DNA of 64,000 nucleotides from Thermobifida alba (GTDB lineage: Bacteria; Actinomycetota; Actinomycetes; Streptosporangiales; Streptosporangiaceae), in assembly GCF_023208015.1 (NCBI RefSeq), contig NZ_CP051627.1, positions 4,012,422 through 4,076,421 of the forward strand, read 5' to 3'. The translations under genes and the position numbers were made by a program. Of this stretch, positions 53,314 through 62,305 are shown in pieces. Position 1 is the stretch's first letter. The number at the start of each line of letters is the position of its first letter. Under the pieces are notes generated by a model that was not told the origin of the DNA, searched no databases, and saw only the letters and a list, made by a program, of their open reading frames with translations.

Positions 53314-53589
53314 CCAGCGCCTCCGTCGTCGTCTCTTCGTGTCGTCCTTCTGATCCTGCCGATCGGCGACTCGGCGCGTGCGGTCGTCGCGATTGCCAAC
53401 CTCGACACTCTTGCTGGGCGCGGCCCTGAAAGCGGCTCTGCTGCACCGGTAGGAAGTCTCCCGGGGCCGGCTTTCTCCAGTCCTTCCCCGCCCGGTCCCG
53501 GGGATTGGGCAGCGCGGCCGCCCATCGCCTTCGGGGAGGTCCTGTGGAGGGGCAGGACATCCCGACTCTTCTGCGAATCTGGTTTAGAG

Positions 53590-53663
53590 TGACCCCAAGC
53601 TGGCTTTGCCTGCGAAGCTGATCACGGCGAGATAACGTCTCGAAAAGCCGCAGGTCAGCTTCT
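53590..53663 (+). other. Putative CRISPR leader
   Basis: The side next to the perfect repeats, opposite the degenerate end, is expected to be the leader. It has 'AGATAACGTCTCG' and is less GC-rich than its surroundings. The rest of 53314-53589 shows no gene. Confidence 0.45.
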
Positions 53664-55280
53664 GTGCTCCCCACGCACGTGGGGATGGTCCGGCAAGCCC
53701 AGTGTTGCACACGATTCTGACATTGTGCTCCCCACGCACGTGGGGATGGTCCGTAAGAGATTCACTCCACCCGAGATCCGGGGTTGTGCTCCCCACGCAC
53801 GTGGGGATGGTCCGTCGATCTCGCCGATCTGCGTGAGCAGCCCGTCGTGCTCCCCACGCACGTGGGGATGGTCCGGACGCGGAGGACGCTAAGACGTCCG
53901 ACGCGCAGTGCTCCCCACGCACGTGGGGATGGTCCGTCGAGCATGCCCTCCTCGTTGTAGGCGGCGATGTGCTCCCCACGCACGTGGGGATGGTCCATCT
54001 GCGCGCCCCTCCACGGGGGTGGGGCGATTGTGCTCCCCACGCACGTGGGGATGGTCCGGGGTCTACCGGGAGGAGTACTACAACAGGGACGTGCTCCCCA
54101 CGCACGTGGGGATGGTCCGCACTGTACGCGGGCCGCCCCGACAGGCGGCCCGTGCTCCCCACGCACGTGGGGATGGTCCTTCTTGCCGGAGGAAGCGCGC
54201 GGAAATCACGTTGTGCTCCCCACGCACGTGGGGATGGTCCGTAGAACCGCCGTTCTGGCCGCCGCCGGAATTTGTGCTCCCCACGCACGTGGGGATGGTC
54301 CGCCCCCGAACAGGGCCAGCGGGGGTCGTCGGCGGTGCTCCCCACGCACGTGGGGATGGTCCGCGCACGATGCCGGGCGCGTCGTACCGCCACGACGTGC
54401 TCCCCACGCACGTGGGGATGGTCCGATTCCACGTCTCTTCTGACATTTGTGTTTCTCGTGCTCCCCACGCACGTGGGGATGGTCCGACGGCTGGTCAGCC
54501 GGTGAAGGTGACGTTGCCGTGCTCCCCACGCACGTGGGGATGGTCCGTCAGCGAGGCGTTCCGTCCGCTGGTGGAGTGGGGTGCTCCCCACGCACGTGGG
54601 GATGGTCCGGGGAGATGACGGGTGGCTACGCTGGAGGAGCTGTGCTCCCCACGCACGTGGGGATGGTCCGACATCGACGATGCTGCCCTTGAGAGCTACG
54701 CCGTGCTCCCCACGCACGTGGGGATGGTCCGTCTATTTCGTGCCGACGATCGCGGACCAGGACGTGCTCCCCACGCACGTGGGGATGGTCCGGGCCTGAC
54801 CGACGACGGGCTGGTCGGCCGGGCGTGCTCCCCACGCACGTGGGGATGGTCCGTCGTCCTGCAACACGTTGTGCAACGCGGGGTCGTGCTCCCCACGCAC
54901 GTGGGGATGGTCCGGCCAAGGCGGAGGGGCAGCCCGCTGCTGAGGCGTGCTCCCCACGCACGTGGGGATGGTCCGGACACACTGGACGAGTTGGGCGTGT
55001 CCGTGCAGTGCTCCCCACGCACGTGGGGATGGTCCGTTCATGCGCCCTAAACAGTTGGCGTCCGGCGGGTGCTCCCCACGCACGTGGGGATGGTCCGGCG
55101 CGGGAGGGCCTGTGAGGCAGCCCCGCCTAGTGCTCCCCACGCACGTGGGGATGGTCCGCTGTACGTGGGCATCCGCGCCACTGGCCTGGAGTGCTCCCCA
55201 TGCACGTGGGGATGGTCTGCGGAGCGTCTTGACGCACGAGTGACGCACGGACTGCCCCTCACGCATGCGGGGATGTCTGT
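53664..55280 (+). CRISPR. Type I-E-style CRISPR array, 27 repeats
   Basis: A 28-nt repeat beginning GTGCTCCCC and ending GGGGATGGTCC, with the palindrome CCCCACGCACGTGGGG, plus a 29th base that is nearly always G, recurs every 61 nt (62 at two places). I count 25 copies identical through 28 nt (53664 to 55158), then one with two changes (55191) and one strongly degenerate (55252). That gives 26 spacers of about 32 nt. The repeat is the Cas6e type of actinomycete I-E systems. Decay at the right end and the repeat orientation both say that transcription runs left to right. No cas gene is in the window. Confidence 0.97.
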
Positions 55281-55299
55281 GTTGTGGTGATGGTTTTCG

Positions 55300-55459
55300 T
55301 CTGCTTCGGCCGCGAGCCACGGCAGCCTTGACCGCCGCTCCGGTCGCTGAGGGGCTGTCGGCTTTCCGTAGCGCTTCGCCGTCCGGGAACCCGGCGGCCG
55401 ACAATTCCTCCTGTGCCTGTGGGGTGGGCAAGGCTGCCGCGCCTCGCGGCCGAAGCAGA
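55300..55459. repeat. 160-bp inverted repeat between the CRISPR array and tRNA-Pro
   Basis: Arms of 31 nt (55300-55330 with 55429-55459) match at 29 positions; they start TCTGCTTCGGCCGCGAG. The 98-nt centre holds further pairing (GTCGGC/GCCGAC near 55358 and 55397). It has no open frame of note and no target-site duplication that I can see. A MITE-like element or a structured RNA are the two readings. Confidence 0.75.
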
Positions 55460-55547
55460 GGGGGCGGTTCACCGCTTACAGCGACCCCGGCAGGGGAAGG
55501 CGGCGCGGTGTCTTCTCCCGAAGAACACCCACCCCGGAGACACCAAG

Positions 55548-55573
55548 AAGGCCGGTTCTTCTGAACCGGCCTT
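55548..55573 (-). terminator. Terminator of tRNA-Pro
   Basis: A perfect 11-bp stem AAGGCCGGTTC/GAACCGGCCTT with a 4-nt loop, 7 nt after the CCA end, followed on the minus strand by CTTGG. Confidence 0.9.
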
Positions 55574-55579
55574 CTGACC

Positions 55580-55656
55580 TGGTCGGGGTGGCGGGATTTG
55601 AACCCACGACCTCTTCGTCCCGAACGAAGCGCGCTGCCAAGCTGCGCCACACCCCG
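55580..55656 (-). tRNA. tRNA-Pro (anticodon CGG)
   Basis: A 77-nt cloverleaf read on the minus strand. Acceptor CGGGGTG pairs with CACCCCG, discriminator A, encoded CCA. The anticodon stem CTTCG/CGAAG holds the loop TTCGGGA, so the anticodon is CGG. The T-arm has GGTTCAAATCC. A terminator follows directly. Confidence 0.97.
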
Positions 55657-55800
55657 AGGCACCGGTGCCAGTCTAGCGGACACTTCGGGGTGCTCGCACA
55701 ACGGTTGTGACAGGACGTTCCCGGACACGTGATCACGCCCGGGGAAGGCCGACCGCGACCGCCCCCGCCACCGTGCCCGCCGGGTGCGGACCGGGTCGGG

Positions 55801-56829
55801 TCAGGGGACCAGGATCGCCCGGCCTCCCGGGATCCGGCCCGCGTCCAGGTCGGCCAGGGCGTCGAGCGCCGCGTCCAGGGGGTAGGTGCGGGTGCGCAGC
55901 GTGACCCGGCCGCGCGCCGCCAGCGTCATCAGTTCGACCAGGTCGGTGTAGGTGCCGACCAGGTTGCCGATGATGTTGATCTCACGGGAGATGATGTCGA
56001 TCGTGGGCACGTCGACGCGTCCCCCGTAGCCGATGACGAAGTAGCTGCCGGTGTCGCGGGTCATCGCCACGCCCTCGGCTTCGGTGCCGTTCTCGCCCAC
56101 GAAGTCGAAGACGACGTGCGCGCCCTTTCCGCCGGTCAGGTCCAGCACCGCGGCCACCTGGTCGCCGTCGGAGAGCACCGTGTGGTCGGCGCCGAGCCGG
56201 GAGGCCAGCTCCAGGGCTTCGGGGGAGCGGTCCACGACGGTGACCTCCGCCGCGGTCAGCGCTGTCAGGGACTGCAGGCCGATGTGGCCGAGGCCGCCCG
56301 CGCCGATCACCACGGCGTGGGTGCCCGGGGGCAGCAGCGGGACGGCTTTGCGGACCGCGTGGTAGGCGGTGAGGCCGGCGTCGGCGAGCGCCGCCACGTC
56401 CGCGGGCTCCAGGCCGGGGTCGAGTCTGACGACCGCGCGGGCATTGGTGAGCAGCAGGTCGGCCATTCCGCCGTCGGTGTCGATGCCGGGGAAGGCGGAG
56501 TTCTCGCAGTGCGAGTCGTCTCCGGCTCGGCAGGCGTGGCACAGGCCGCAGGTGACCAGCGGGTGCAGGATCACGGTGTCGCCGGGGGCGACGGTGCTGA
56601 CGGCCGGGCCGACCTCGCGGACGGTTCCGGCGTTCTCATGGCCGATGGTGTAGGGCAGGGTGACGCCGCTGAGCTTCGCCCACTGCCCCTCGATGATGTG
56701 CAGGTCGGTGCGGCACACGCCCGCCGCTTTCACCTCGACGAGTACGTCCAGTGGTCCGCGGACCACTGGTTCGGGCACCTGGTCGATCGACGGCGACTGC
56801 TGGTACTGGTGGACTCGGACCGCTCGCAT
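55801..56829 (-). CDS. Zinc-dependent alcohol dehydrogenase
   Basis: A 342-residue medium-chain dehydrogenase. Catalytic zinc ligands: Cys of 'GVCRTDLH' and His of 'IGHENAG'; structural zinc: the four Cys in 'CGLCHACRAGDDSHC'. The Rossmann motif is 'VIGAGGLGHIGLQSL', followed by 'VVDRS' whose Asp favours NAD(H). It resembles AdhA/NAD-dependent alcohol dehydrogenases with broad alcohol range. ATG 56829 has GGGGGA upstream. It stands alone, after the tRNA and before the phosphatase pair on the same strand. Confidence 0.9.
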   Translation of the reverse strand: MRAVRVHQYQQSPSIDQVPEPVVRGPLDVLVEVKAAGVCRTDLHIIEGQWAKLSGVTLPYTIGHENAGTVREVGPAVSTVAPGDTVILHPLVTCGLCHACRAGDDSHCENSAFPGIDTDGGMADLLLTNARAVVRLDPGLEPADVAALADAGLTAYHAVRKAVPLLPPGTHAVVIGAGGLGHIGLQSLTALTAAEVTVVDRSPEALELASRLGADHTVLSDGDQVAAVLDLTGGKGAHVVFDFVGENGTEAEGVAMTRDTGSYFVIGYGGRVDVPTIDIISREINIIGNLVGTYTDLVELMTLAARGRVTLRTRTYPLDAALDALADLDAGRIPGGRAILVP

Positions 56830-56869
56830 GGATCCCCCTGGGAACACGGTGACATTTCGGTGATCTGCA

Positions 56870-59002
56870 TCACTCGTCCGGCTGTGTGGGGAGAGGCGGC
56901 CAGGAACTGTTCCCCTGCGCCGACAGACTCCGCCGCACCGAGGGGAGGTCGGGAGGGGAGGCGGCCGGGCGCAGCGCGATCAGTGTGATGTCGTCGTTCC
57001 CGGCGACGGGGAGTTCGGTGAGCAGGCGGTCGCAGAACCGGTCGAGGGGGGTGTCCGCCATCGCCGCGCAGTGGCGGGCCAACCGGTCCAGACCGGTGTC
57101 GAGCGGCTCGCTGGCGTGCTCCACCAGGCCGTCGGTGTAGAGCAGCAGGGTGGCCCCGGGCGGCAGCGGCTCCACCGCGCTGCTCCTCGGGGCCCCGGGG
57201 TCCAGGCCGAGCAGCAGGTCGTGGGCTTCTTCCAGGAAACGGGTGTCCCCGTCGGGGAGGACGAGGAGCGGCGGCAGGTGTCCGGCCACCGAGTAGTCGA
57301 CCCACCAACGGCCGGCGTCGTCCGGTGCGATGCGGGCGAGGACGCTGGTGGCCGTTCCCTGGTACTCCCCGGACCGTGTCACCGCGTTGTCCAGGCGGCG
57401 CAGCGCCTCCTGGGGATGCTGCGGGCGGTCCACGGCGAAGGCGCGCAGCATGTTGCGCAGTTGGCTCATGGCGATGGCCGCGGCCAGGTCGTGTCCGGCG
57501 ATGTCGCCGATGGCGAGCATGACGGCGCCGTCCACCACGAAGGCGTCGTACCAGTCGCCGCCCACCTCGGCGGAGGTGGGACTGCTCCGGTAGCGGCCGA
57601 CGATGGGCACGCCCGGGATCGTGGGCGGTTCGCTGAGCAGGCTGTGCTGCAGGGCCAGCGCCGCACGTTGGGTGCGCTGGAGTTCCGCGAAGGTGTCGAG
57701 CGTGGACCGGATGTGGTCCAGCAGGTCGGCGAGCAGGTCCACGTCGTCCTGGGTGAGCGGTTCACGCTCCCCGCAGACCACCACGGACAGTGAGGCGATC
57801 AGTTTCCCTTCGGAGGTCAGGGGGAGGACGACCACGCTGTTGGCGCCGACCTCACTGAGCCAGCGCACCGACTCCGGGGAGAGGGAGTCCGTGGGGGGCT
57901 TCCCTGCCGGGAACACCTCGTGGATGGGGTGGTGCTGGATCGCCTGGAGGAACGCCCCGTGGACGGCGAAACGCGTCCCGCGCGGCTGGGTCGGGTGGGA
58001 AAGGCCCTCCCGGAGGGTCAGGGCGATCCGTTCGACGATGAACGGGCTCCTGACCGATCGGGGCTCGGTCTCGGCGGTCAGGTGGACCGCGCAGGCGTCG
58101 GCCAGCTCCGGCACGATCACGTGGGTCAGCGCTTCGAGCATGTCCTCGACGCGGGTGGTGTGGGCGATGGCCTCGGAGGCGCGGCGGAACAGGTCCAGGC
58201 GCCGCTGCTCGCGCCACTGCTGTTCCACGTCGGCGCAGGTGCCCGTCCACTCGACGACCTTCCCGTCCTTGCGGACCGGTACGGCACGCGCCCGGAAGTG
58301 CCGGTAGGTGCCGTCGCGCACCCGTACCCGGAAGGTGTGTTCCAGGGAGTCGGGGACCTGGTCGATCGCCTGGGACCAGACCAGCACGAGCGCGGGGCGG
58401 TCCTCGGGGGCCACGGCGTCCAGCCAGCCGTAGCCCAGGTACTCCTCGGGACTCTGGCCGGTGATCCCCTCCCAGCCGTGGCTCCACTGGATGGAGCCGT
58501 CCACGGGGGAGGCGGTCCACTCGACCACCACCCCGGTCCGCACCAGGCTGGCGTAGCGCTGGAAGGCACGTTCCCGCTGCTCGGCATCGATCCGGTCGGT
58601 GACGTCCAGCATCATCGACAGCACGGCGGGCTCGCCGTCCTCCAGCACGACCGGGGAGAAGCTGATGTTGAAGTAGCGTTCGCGTCGGCCTTCGGGAAAG
58701 TCGACGGTCACGGGGGCGTCCGGCAGGAATGTGGGCTCGCCCGTGGTCATGACGCGGTCGAGCAGCAGGGCGTATCCCGACTCGGCCAGGTCGTGGAAGG
58801 CCAGCGGGAAGGGCTTGTCCAGCGGACGGGGGCCGAACATGGCCCGCTGGGCGGCGTTGACGTAGACCAGGCGGTGGTCGGGACCGCGGGTGACGGCCAC
58901 ACCGACCGGGACCGGGTCGAACACCTTCAGCGCGGTGTCGGTGATGCGGGTCTCGCCGCCGACCCCCGGCGTGTTCGTCTTCGTCGATTTCGGCACGGAC
59001 AT
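56870..59002 (-). CDS. PAS-PAS-GAF-SpoIIE serine phosphatase, copy 1
   Basis: A 710-residue cytosolic signalling phosphatase. Two PAS domains (about 25-145 with 'GPDHRLVYVNAAQRAMFG', and about 150-275 with 'WSHGWEGITGQSPEEYLGYG'), a GAF domain (about 275-430) and a C-terminal PP2C-like SpoIIE domain with metal ligands in 'EVGGDWYDAF', 'IGDIAGHD', 'YTDGLVEH' and 'GNDDITLI'. Such proteins dephosphorylate anti-anti-sigma factors to free alternative sigma factors. A 30-residue tail after the last motif is absent from copy 2. ATG 59002 is preferred to GTG 59008. Confidence 0.88.
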   Translation of the reverse strand: MSVPKSTKTNTPGVGGETRITDTALKVFDPVPVGVAVTRGPDHRLVYVNAAQRAMFGPRPLDKPFPLAFHDLAESGYALLLDRVMTTGEPTFLPDAPVTVDFPEGRRERYFNISFSPVVLEDGEPAVLSMMLDVTDRIDAEQRERAFQRYASLVRTGVVVEWTASPVDGSIQWSHGWEGITGQSPEEYLGYGWLDAVAPEDRPALVLVWSQAIDQVPDSLEHTFRVRVRDGTYRHFRARAVPVRKDGKVVEWTGTCADVEQQWREQRRLDLFRRASEAIAHTTRVEDMLEALTHVIVPELADACAVHLTAETEPRSVRSPFIVERIALTLREGLSHPTQPRGTRFAVHGAFLQAIQHHPIHEVFPAGKPPTDSLSPESVRWLSEVGANSVVVLPLTSEGKLIASLSVVVCGEREPLTQDDVDLLADLLDHIRSTLDTFAELQRTQRAALALQHSLLSEPPTIPGVPIVGRYRSSPTSAEVGGDWYDAFVVDGAVMLAIGDIAGHDLAAAIAMSQLRNMLRAFAVDRPQHPQEALRRLDNAVTRSGEYQGTATSVLARIAPDDAGRWWVDYSVAGHLPPLLVLPDGDTRFLEEAHDLLLGLDPGAPRSSAVEPLPPGATLLLYTDGLVEHASEPLDTGLDRLARHCAAMADTPLDRFCDRLLTELPVAGNDDITLIALRPAASPPDLPSVRRSLSAQGNSSWPPLPTQPDE

Positions 59003-59133
59003 TCGCACCGCCTCTGGCCAGAGAGCGTTTCACCAGCTTGTATGCCTCACACCGGGACATCTATGCGTGCTCGGGGCCGAAGAAGACGAGGCGCCTCCCC
59101 GGAGTGCCGACCGGACGGGGGAGCCGAGCCGGA

Positions 59134-61200
59134 TCAGGGGGCCGGGCGCAGCGCGATCAGTGTGATGTCGTCGTTCCCGGCGACGGGGAGTTCGGTGAGC
59201 AGGCGGTCGCAGAACCGGTCGAGGGGGGTGTCCGCCATCGCCGCGCAGTGGCGGGCCAACCGGTCCAGACCGGTGTCGAGCGGCTCGCTGGCGTGCTCCA
59301 CCAGGCCGTCGGTGTAGAGCAGCAGGGTGGCCCCGGGCGGCAGCGGCTCCACCGCGCTGCTCCTCGGGGCCCCGGGGTCCAGGCCGAGCAGCAGGTCGTG
59401 GGCTTCTTCCAGGAAGCGGGTGTCCCCGTCGGGGAGGACGAGGAGCGGCGGCGGGTGTCCGGCCACGGAGTAGGTCACCCGCCAGGAGTCGTCGGGGCCC
59501 GGTGCGATGCGGGCGAGGACGCTGGTGGCCGTTCCCTGGTACTCCCCGGACCGCGCCACGGCGCTGTCCAGGCGGCGCAGTACCTCCTGGGGGTCCTGCG
59601 GGCGGTCCACGGCGAAGGCGCGCAGCATGTTGCGCAGTTGGCTCATGGCGATGGCCGCGGCCAGGTCGTGTCCGGCGATGTCGCCGATGGCGAGCATGAC
59701 GGCGCCGTCCACCGTGAAGGCGTCGTACCAGTCGCCGCCCACCTCGGCGGAGGTGGGGCTGCTCCGGTAGCGGCCGGCGAGGCAGAGGCCGGGAACCTCC
59801 GGCAGGCGGCCGAGCAGGCTGTGCTGCAGGGCCGACGCGACGTGTTTGGTGCGTTGGAACTCGGCCACGGCGTCGACGACCGGCTGGATGCGGTCGAGCA
59901 TGCCCGTGAGCAGGGCGACGTCGTCCCGGTCGAGCGGTTCACGCTCCCCGCAGACGGCCGCGGTCAGTACGGCGGCCACCGATCCCTCGACGGTCAGGGG
60001 CGCCACGACGACGCTGTTGACCCGGTTGGCGCGGAGCCAGCGCACGGTGTCGGAGGGGAAGAGGTCCGCGGGCGGCCGCCCCGGCGGAAACGTCCGGTGG
60101 ACCGGTCGGGCGAACACGTCGCGGGCGGCGGAGCGGTCCCACGGGGGCGGCGGGGGCGTGAGGGCGAGGTCCTCCCGCCCAGTCCAGGCGACGCGTTCGA
60201 CGTCGGACCGCGGGCCCGTGCCGCCCACCTCGGTGCCCGGCACGAGGTGGGCGGCGCAGGCGTCGGCCAGCTCCGGCACGACCACGCGGACGAGCGCGGT
60301 GAGCACGTCGTCGATGCGGGTGGCGTCGGAGATGGCGGCGGAGGCGCGGGTGGACAGGTCCCCGCGGCGCTGCTCGCGCCACCGCCGCTCGACGTCGGTG
60401 CAGATCCCCGTCCACTCGACCACGGTCCCGTCCTCGCGGACCGGTACGGCGTGGACGTGGAAGCGCCGGTAGGTGCCGTCGTGCATCCGCACCCGGAAGG
60501 TGTGTTCGAAGAGGTCGGTGTCCTGGGTGACCGCCGTGACCCAGGCCGCCTCCAGTCCCGGTCGGTCGTCGGGGGCCACAGCGTCCAGCCAGCCGTGGCC
60601 CAGGTACTCCTCCGGTTGCTGCCCGGTGATCTCCTGCCAGCCCCGGCTCCACCGGACGGAACCGTCGGCGGGGGAGGCGGTCCACTCGACCAGCGCCCCG
60701 GCCCGGACCAGGGTGGAGTAGCGCTGGAGGGCCTGTCTGCGCTGTGCGGCGTCGACCCGGTCGGTGACGTCCAGCATCATCGACAGTACGGCGGGCGCCC
60801 CGTCCTCCATCGTGACCGGGAAGATGCTGATGCTGAAGTAGCGCTCCTGGCGTCCGGTGTCGGGATAGTCGACGGTGATGGGCGCCTCCGCGAGGACCGC
60901 CGGCTCACCCGTGTCCATGACCTGGCCGGTCAGCAGGTCGTACCCGGACTGGGCCAGGTCGCCGAAGGTCTGGAGGAAGGGCCTGCCCAGCGGGCGGGAG
61001 CCGAACATGGCCCGGTAGGCGGCGTTGACGTAGAGAAGGCGGTGGTCGGGGCCGTGCACCACCGCTATCCCGACGGGAGCGTTGTCCAGCATCCCCAGCG
61101 GCAGGGCGCCGAGTCGGGCCCCGCCGCCGACAGCTGTCGAGGCTTCTTCCGCACTGTCCACCGGTACCGGAACCGTCTTGAGTCGAACTTCCCACCGCAC
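59134..61200 (-). CDS. PAS-PAS-GAF-SpoIIE serine phosphatase, copy 2
   Basis: A 688-residue tandem paralogue of copy 1 with the same order of domains and complete SpoIIE metal ligands. The PAS and GAF parts have diverged widely, while DNA of the phosphatase part is locally identical (59140-59415 with 56963-57238), so homogenisation kept the output domain alike. It may thus serve the same partner for a different signal. The start is uncertain; GTG 61200 gives a length like copy 1, but no ribosome-binding site is visible. Confidence 0.85.
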   Translation of the reverse strand: MRWEVRLKTVPVPVDSAEEASTAVGGGARLGALPLGMLDNAPVGIAVVHGPDHRLLYVNAAYRAMFGSRPLGRPFLQTFGDLAQSGYDLLTGQVMDTGEPAVLAEAPITVDYPDTGRQERYFSISIFPVTMEDGAPAVLSMMLDVTDRVDAAQRRQALQRYSTLVRAGALVEWTASPADGSVRWSRGWQEITGQQPEEYLGHGWLDAVAPDDRPGLEAAWVTAVTQDTDLFEHTFRVRMHDGTYRRFHVHAVPVREDGTVVEWTGICTDVERRWREQRRGDLSTRASAAISDATRIDDVLTALVRVVVPELADACAAHLVPGTEVGGTGPRSDVERVAWTGREDLALTPPPPPWDRSAARDVFARPVHRTFPPGRPPADLFPSDTVRWLRANRVNSVVVAPLTVEGSVAAVLTAAVCGEREPLDRDDVALLTGMLDRIQPVVDAVAEFQRTKHVASALQHSLLGRLPEVPGLCLAGRYRSSPTSAEVGGDWYDAFTVDGAVMLAIGDIAGHDLAAAIAMSQLRNMLRAFAVDRPQDPQEVLRRLDSAVARSGEYQGTATSVLARIAPGPDDSWRVTYSVAGHPPPLLVLPDGDTRFLEEAHDLLLGLDPGAPRSSAVEPLPPGATLLLYTDGLVEHASEPLDTGLDRLARHCAAMADTPLDRFCDRLLTELPVAGNDDITLIALRPAP

Positions 61201-61229
61201 CGCCGCACCGGCACGGTGGAAGCAGGGTC

Positions 61230-62165
61230 TCAGGAACGGGGGACGAGGTCCAGGATCGCGGCTTCGGGGCGGCAGCAGAAGCGGACCGGGGCGTAGGGCG
61301 AGGTGCCCAGGCCTCCCGACACGTGCAGCCAGGACGCCCCGTTGCGGCTCAGCCCCCAGGCGCGGGCGCGGTCGATGCCGCAGTTGGTGACGAGGGTGCC
61401 GTAGAACGGCAGGCAGACCTGGCCGCCGTGGGTGTGCCCGGCGAGCAGCAGTTCGTACCCGTCGGCGGTGAACCGGTCGAGGTTGCGCGGCTCGGGCGAG
61501 TGCATGACGCCGATGCGCAGATCGGCGTCGGGGTCGGCGCGGCCCGCCACCTTCTCGTAGCGGTCCAGACCGATGTGGGAGTCGTGCACCCCGGCCACCG
61601 CGATCCGCAGGCCCCCCGCCTCGACGCCGCCCTTCCGGTTGTTGAGGTCCAGCCAGCCCGCATCGCTCATGGCCGCTCCGAGTTCCCGCCACGGCAGGTC
61701 GGGGACCTTGCGCTTGGAGTAGTCGGTCCTGCTGCTGCGCCACAGGTAGCGGAGCGGGTTCTTCAACTGCGGCGAGAACAGGTCGTTGGAGCCGTAGACG
61801 AACAGGCCGGGCCGGTCCAGCAGCGGTCCGAGCGCGTCGATGAACGGGCCCACCGCGTCGGGATGGGCCAGGGAGTCGCCGGTGTTGACCACCAGGTCGG
61901 GTTCGTGGGCGTCGAGTCCGCGGATCCAGTCGATGAGCAGGCGGCGGCCCGGCGTCAGGTGCGCGTCGGACAGGTGGAGCACCCGCAGGCGGCCGCTGCC
62001 CGGGGCGAGGACCGGGATCTCGTAGCGGCGCAACCGGAACCAGTTGCGTTCCACCACCGAGGCGTACGTGAGGCCCGCGACGCCGAGGGCGCCCGCGACC
62101 GCCACCGCTGTACCGACACCGCGCGCTATCCTGCCCGCTCTGTTCATCACCGCCGAAGCTGCCAT
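61230..62165 (-). CDS. Membrane-anchored metallophosphoesterase
   Basis: A 311-residue calcineurin-like phosphoesterase of the YkuE/YaeI type. One N-terminal membrane segment (about 12-36) anchors it with the domain outside. Metal motifs: 'LHLSDAHL', 'VVNTGD', 'GSND' in place of the usual GNHD, 'GVHDSH' and 'LAGHTHGGQV'. The Ser in GSND replaces the canonical Asn-flanking Gly-Asn order and the His is lost, so catalysis may be altered. It is divergent from the GatB/YqeY gene. Confidence 0.85.
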   Translation of the reverse strand: MAASAVMNRAGRIARGVGTAVAVAGALGVAGLTYASVVERNWFRLRRYEIPVLAPGSGRLRVLHLSDAHLTPGRRLLIDWIRGLDAHEPDLVVNTGDSLAHPDAVGPFIDALGPLLDRPGLFVYGSNDLFSPQLKNPLRYLWRSSRTDYSKRKVPDLPWRELGAAMSDAGWLDLNNRKGGVEAGGLRIAVAGVHDSHIGLDRYEKVAGRADPDADLRIGVMHSPEPRNLDRFTADGYELLLAGHTHGGQVCLPFYGTLVTNCGIDRARAWGLSRNGASWLHVSGGLGTSPYAPVRFCCRPEAAILDLVPRS

Positions 62166-62305
62166 GTGACGATGGTGTCAGACTCTCGGCGGTGCCCGGT
62201 CCCGCTCGGGGAGGACCACGGGCCGCGGCACCGGCGGGCGCCGCGGCGGCGACATCGGAGAAAACTCCTGGGGATCCGGGGGACGGGAACTCTATCATCC
62301 CTTGC

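Noticed and set aside
53584-55050. Several long frames through the CRISPR array on both strands
   Set aside because: They only translate repeats ('APHARGDGP', 'DHPHVRGEH') and are a periodic artefact.
53664-55280. Self-targeting spacers
   Set aside because: By eye no spacer matches another part of this window; a full genome search is needed to say more.
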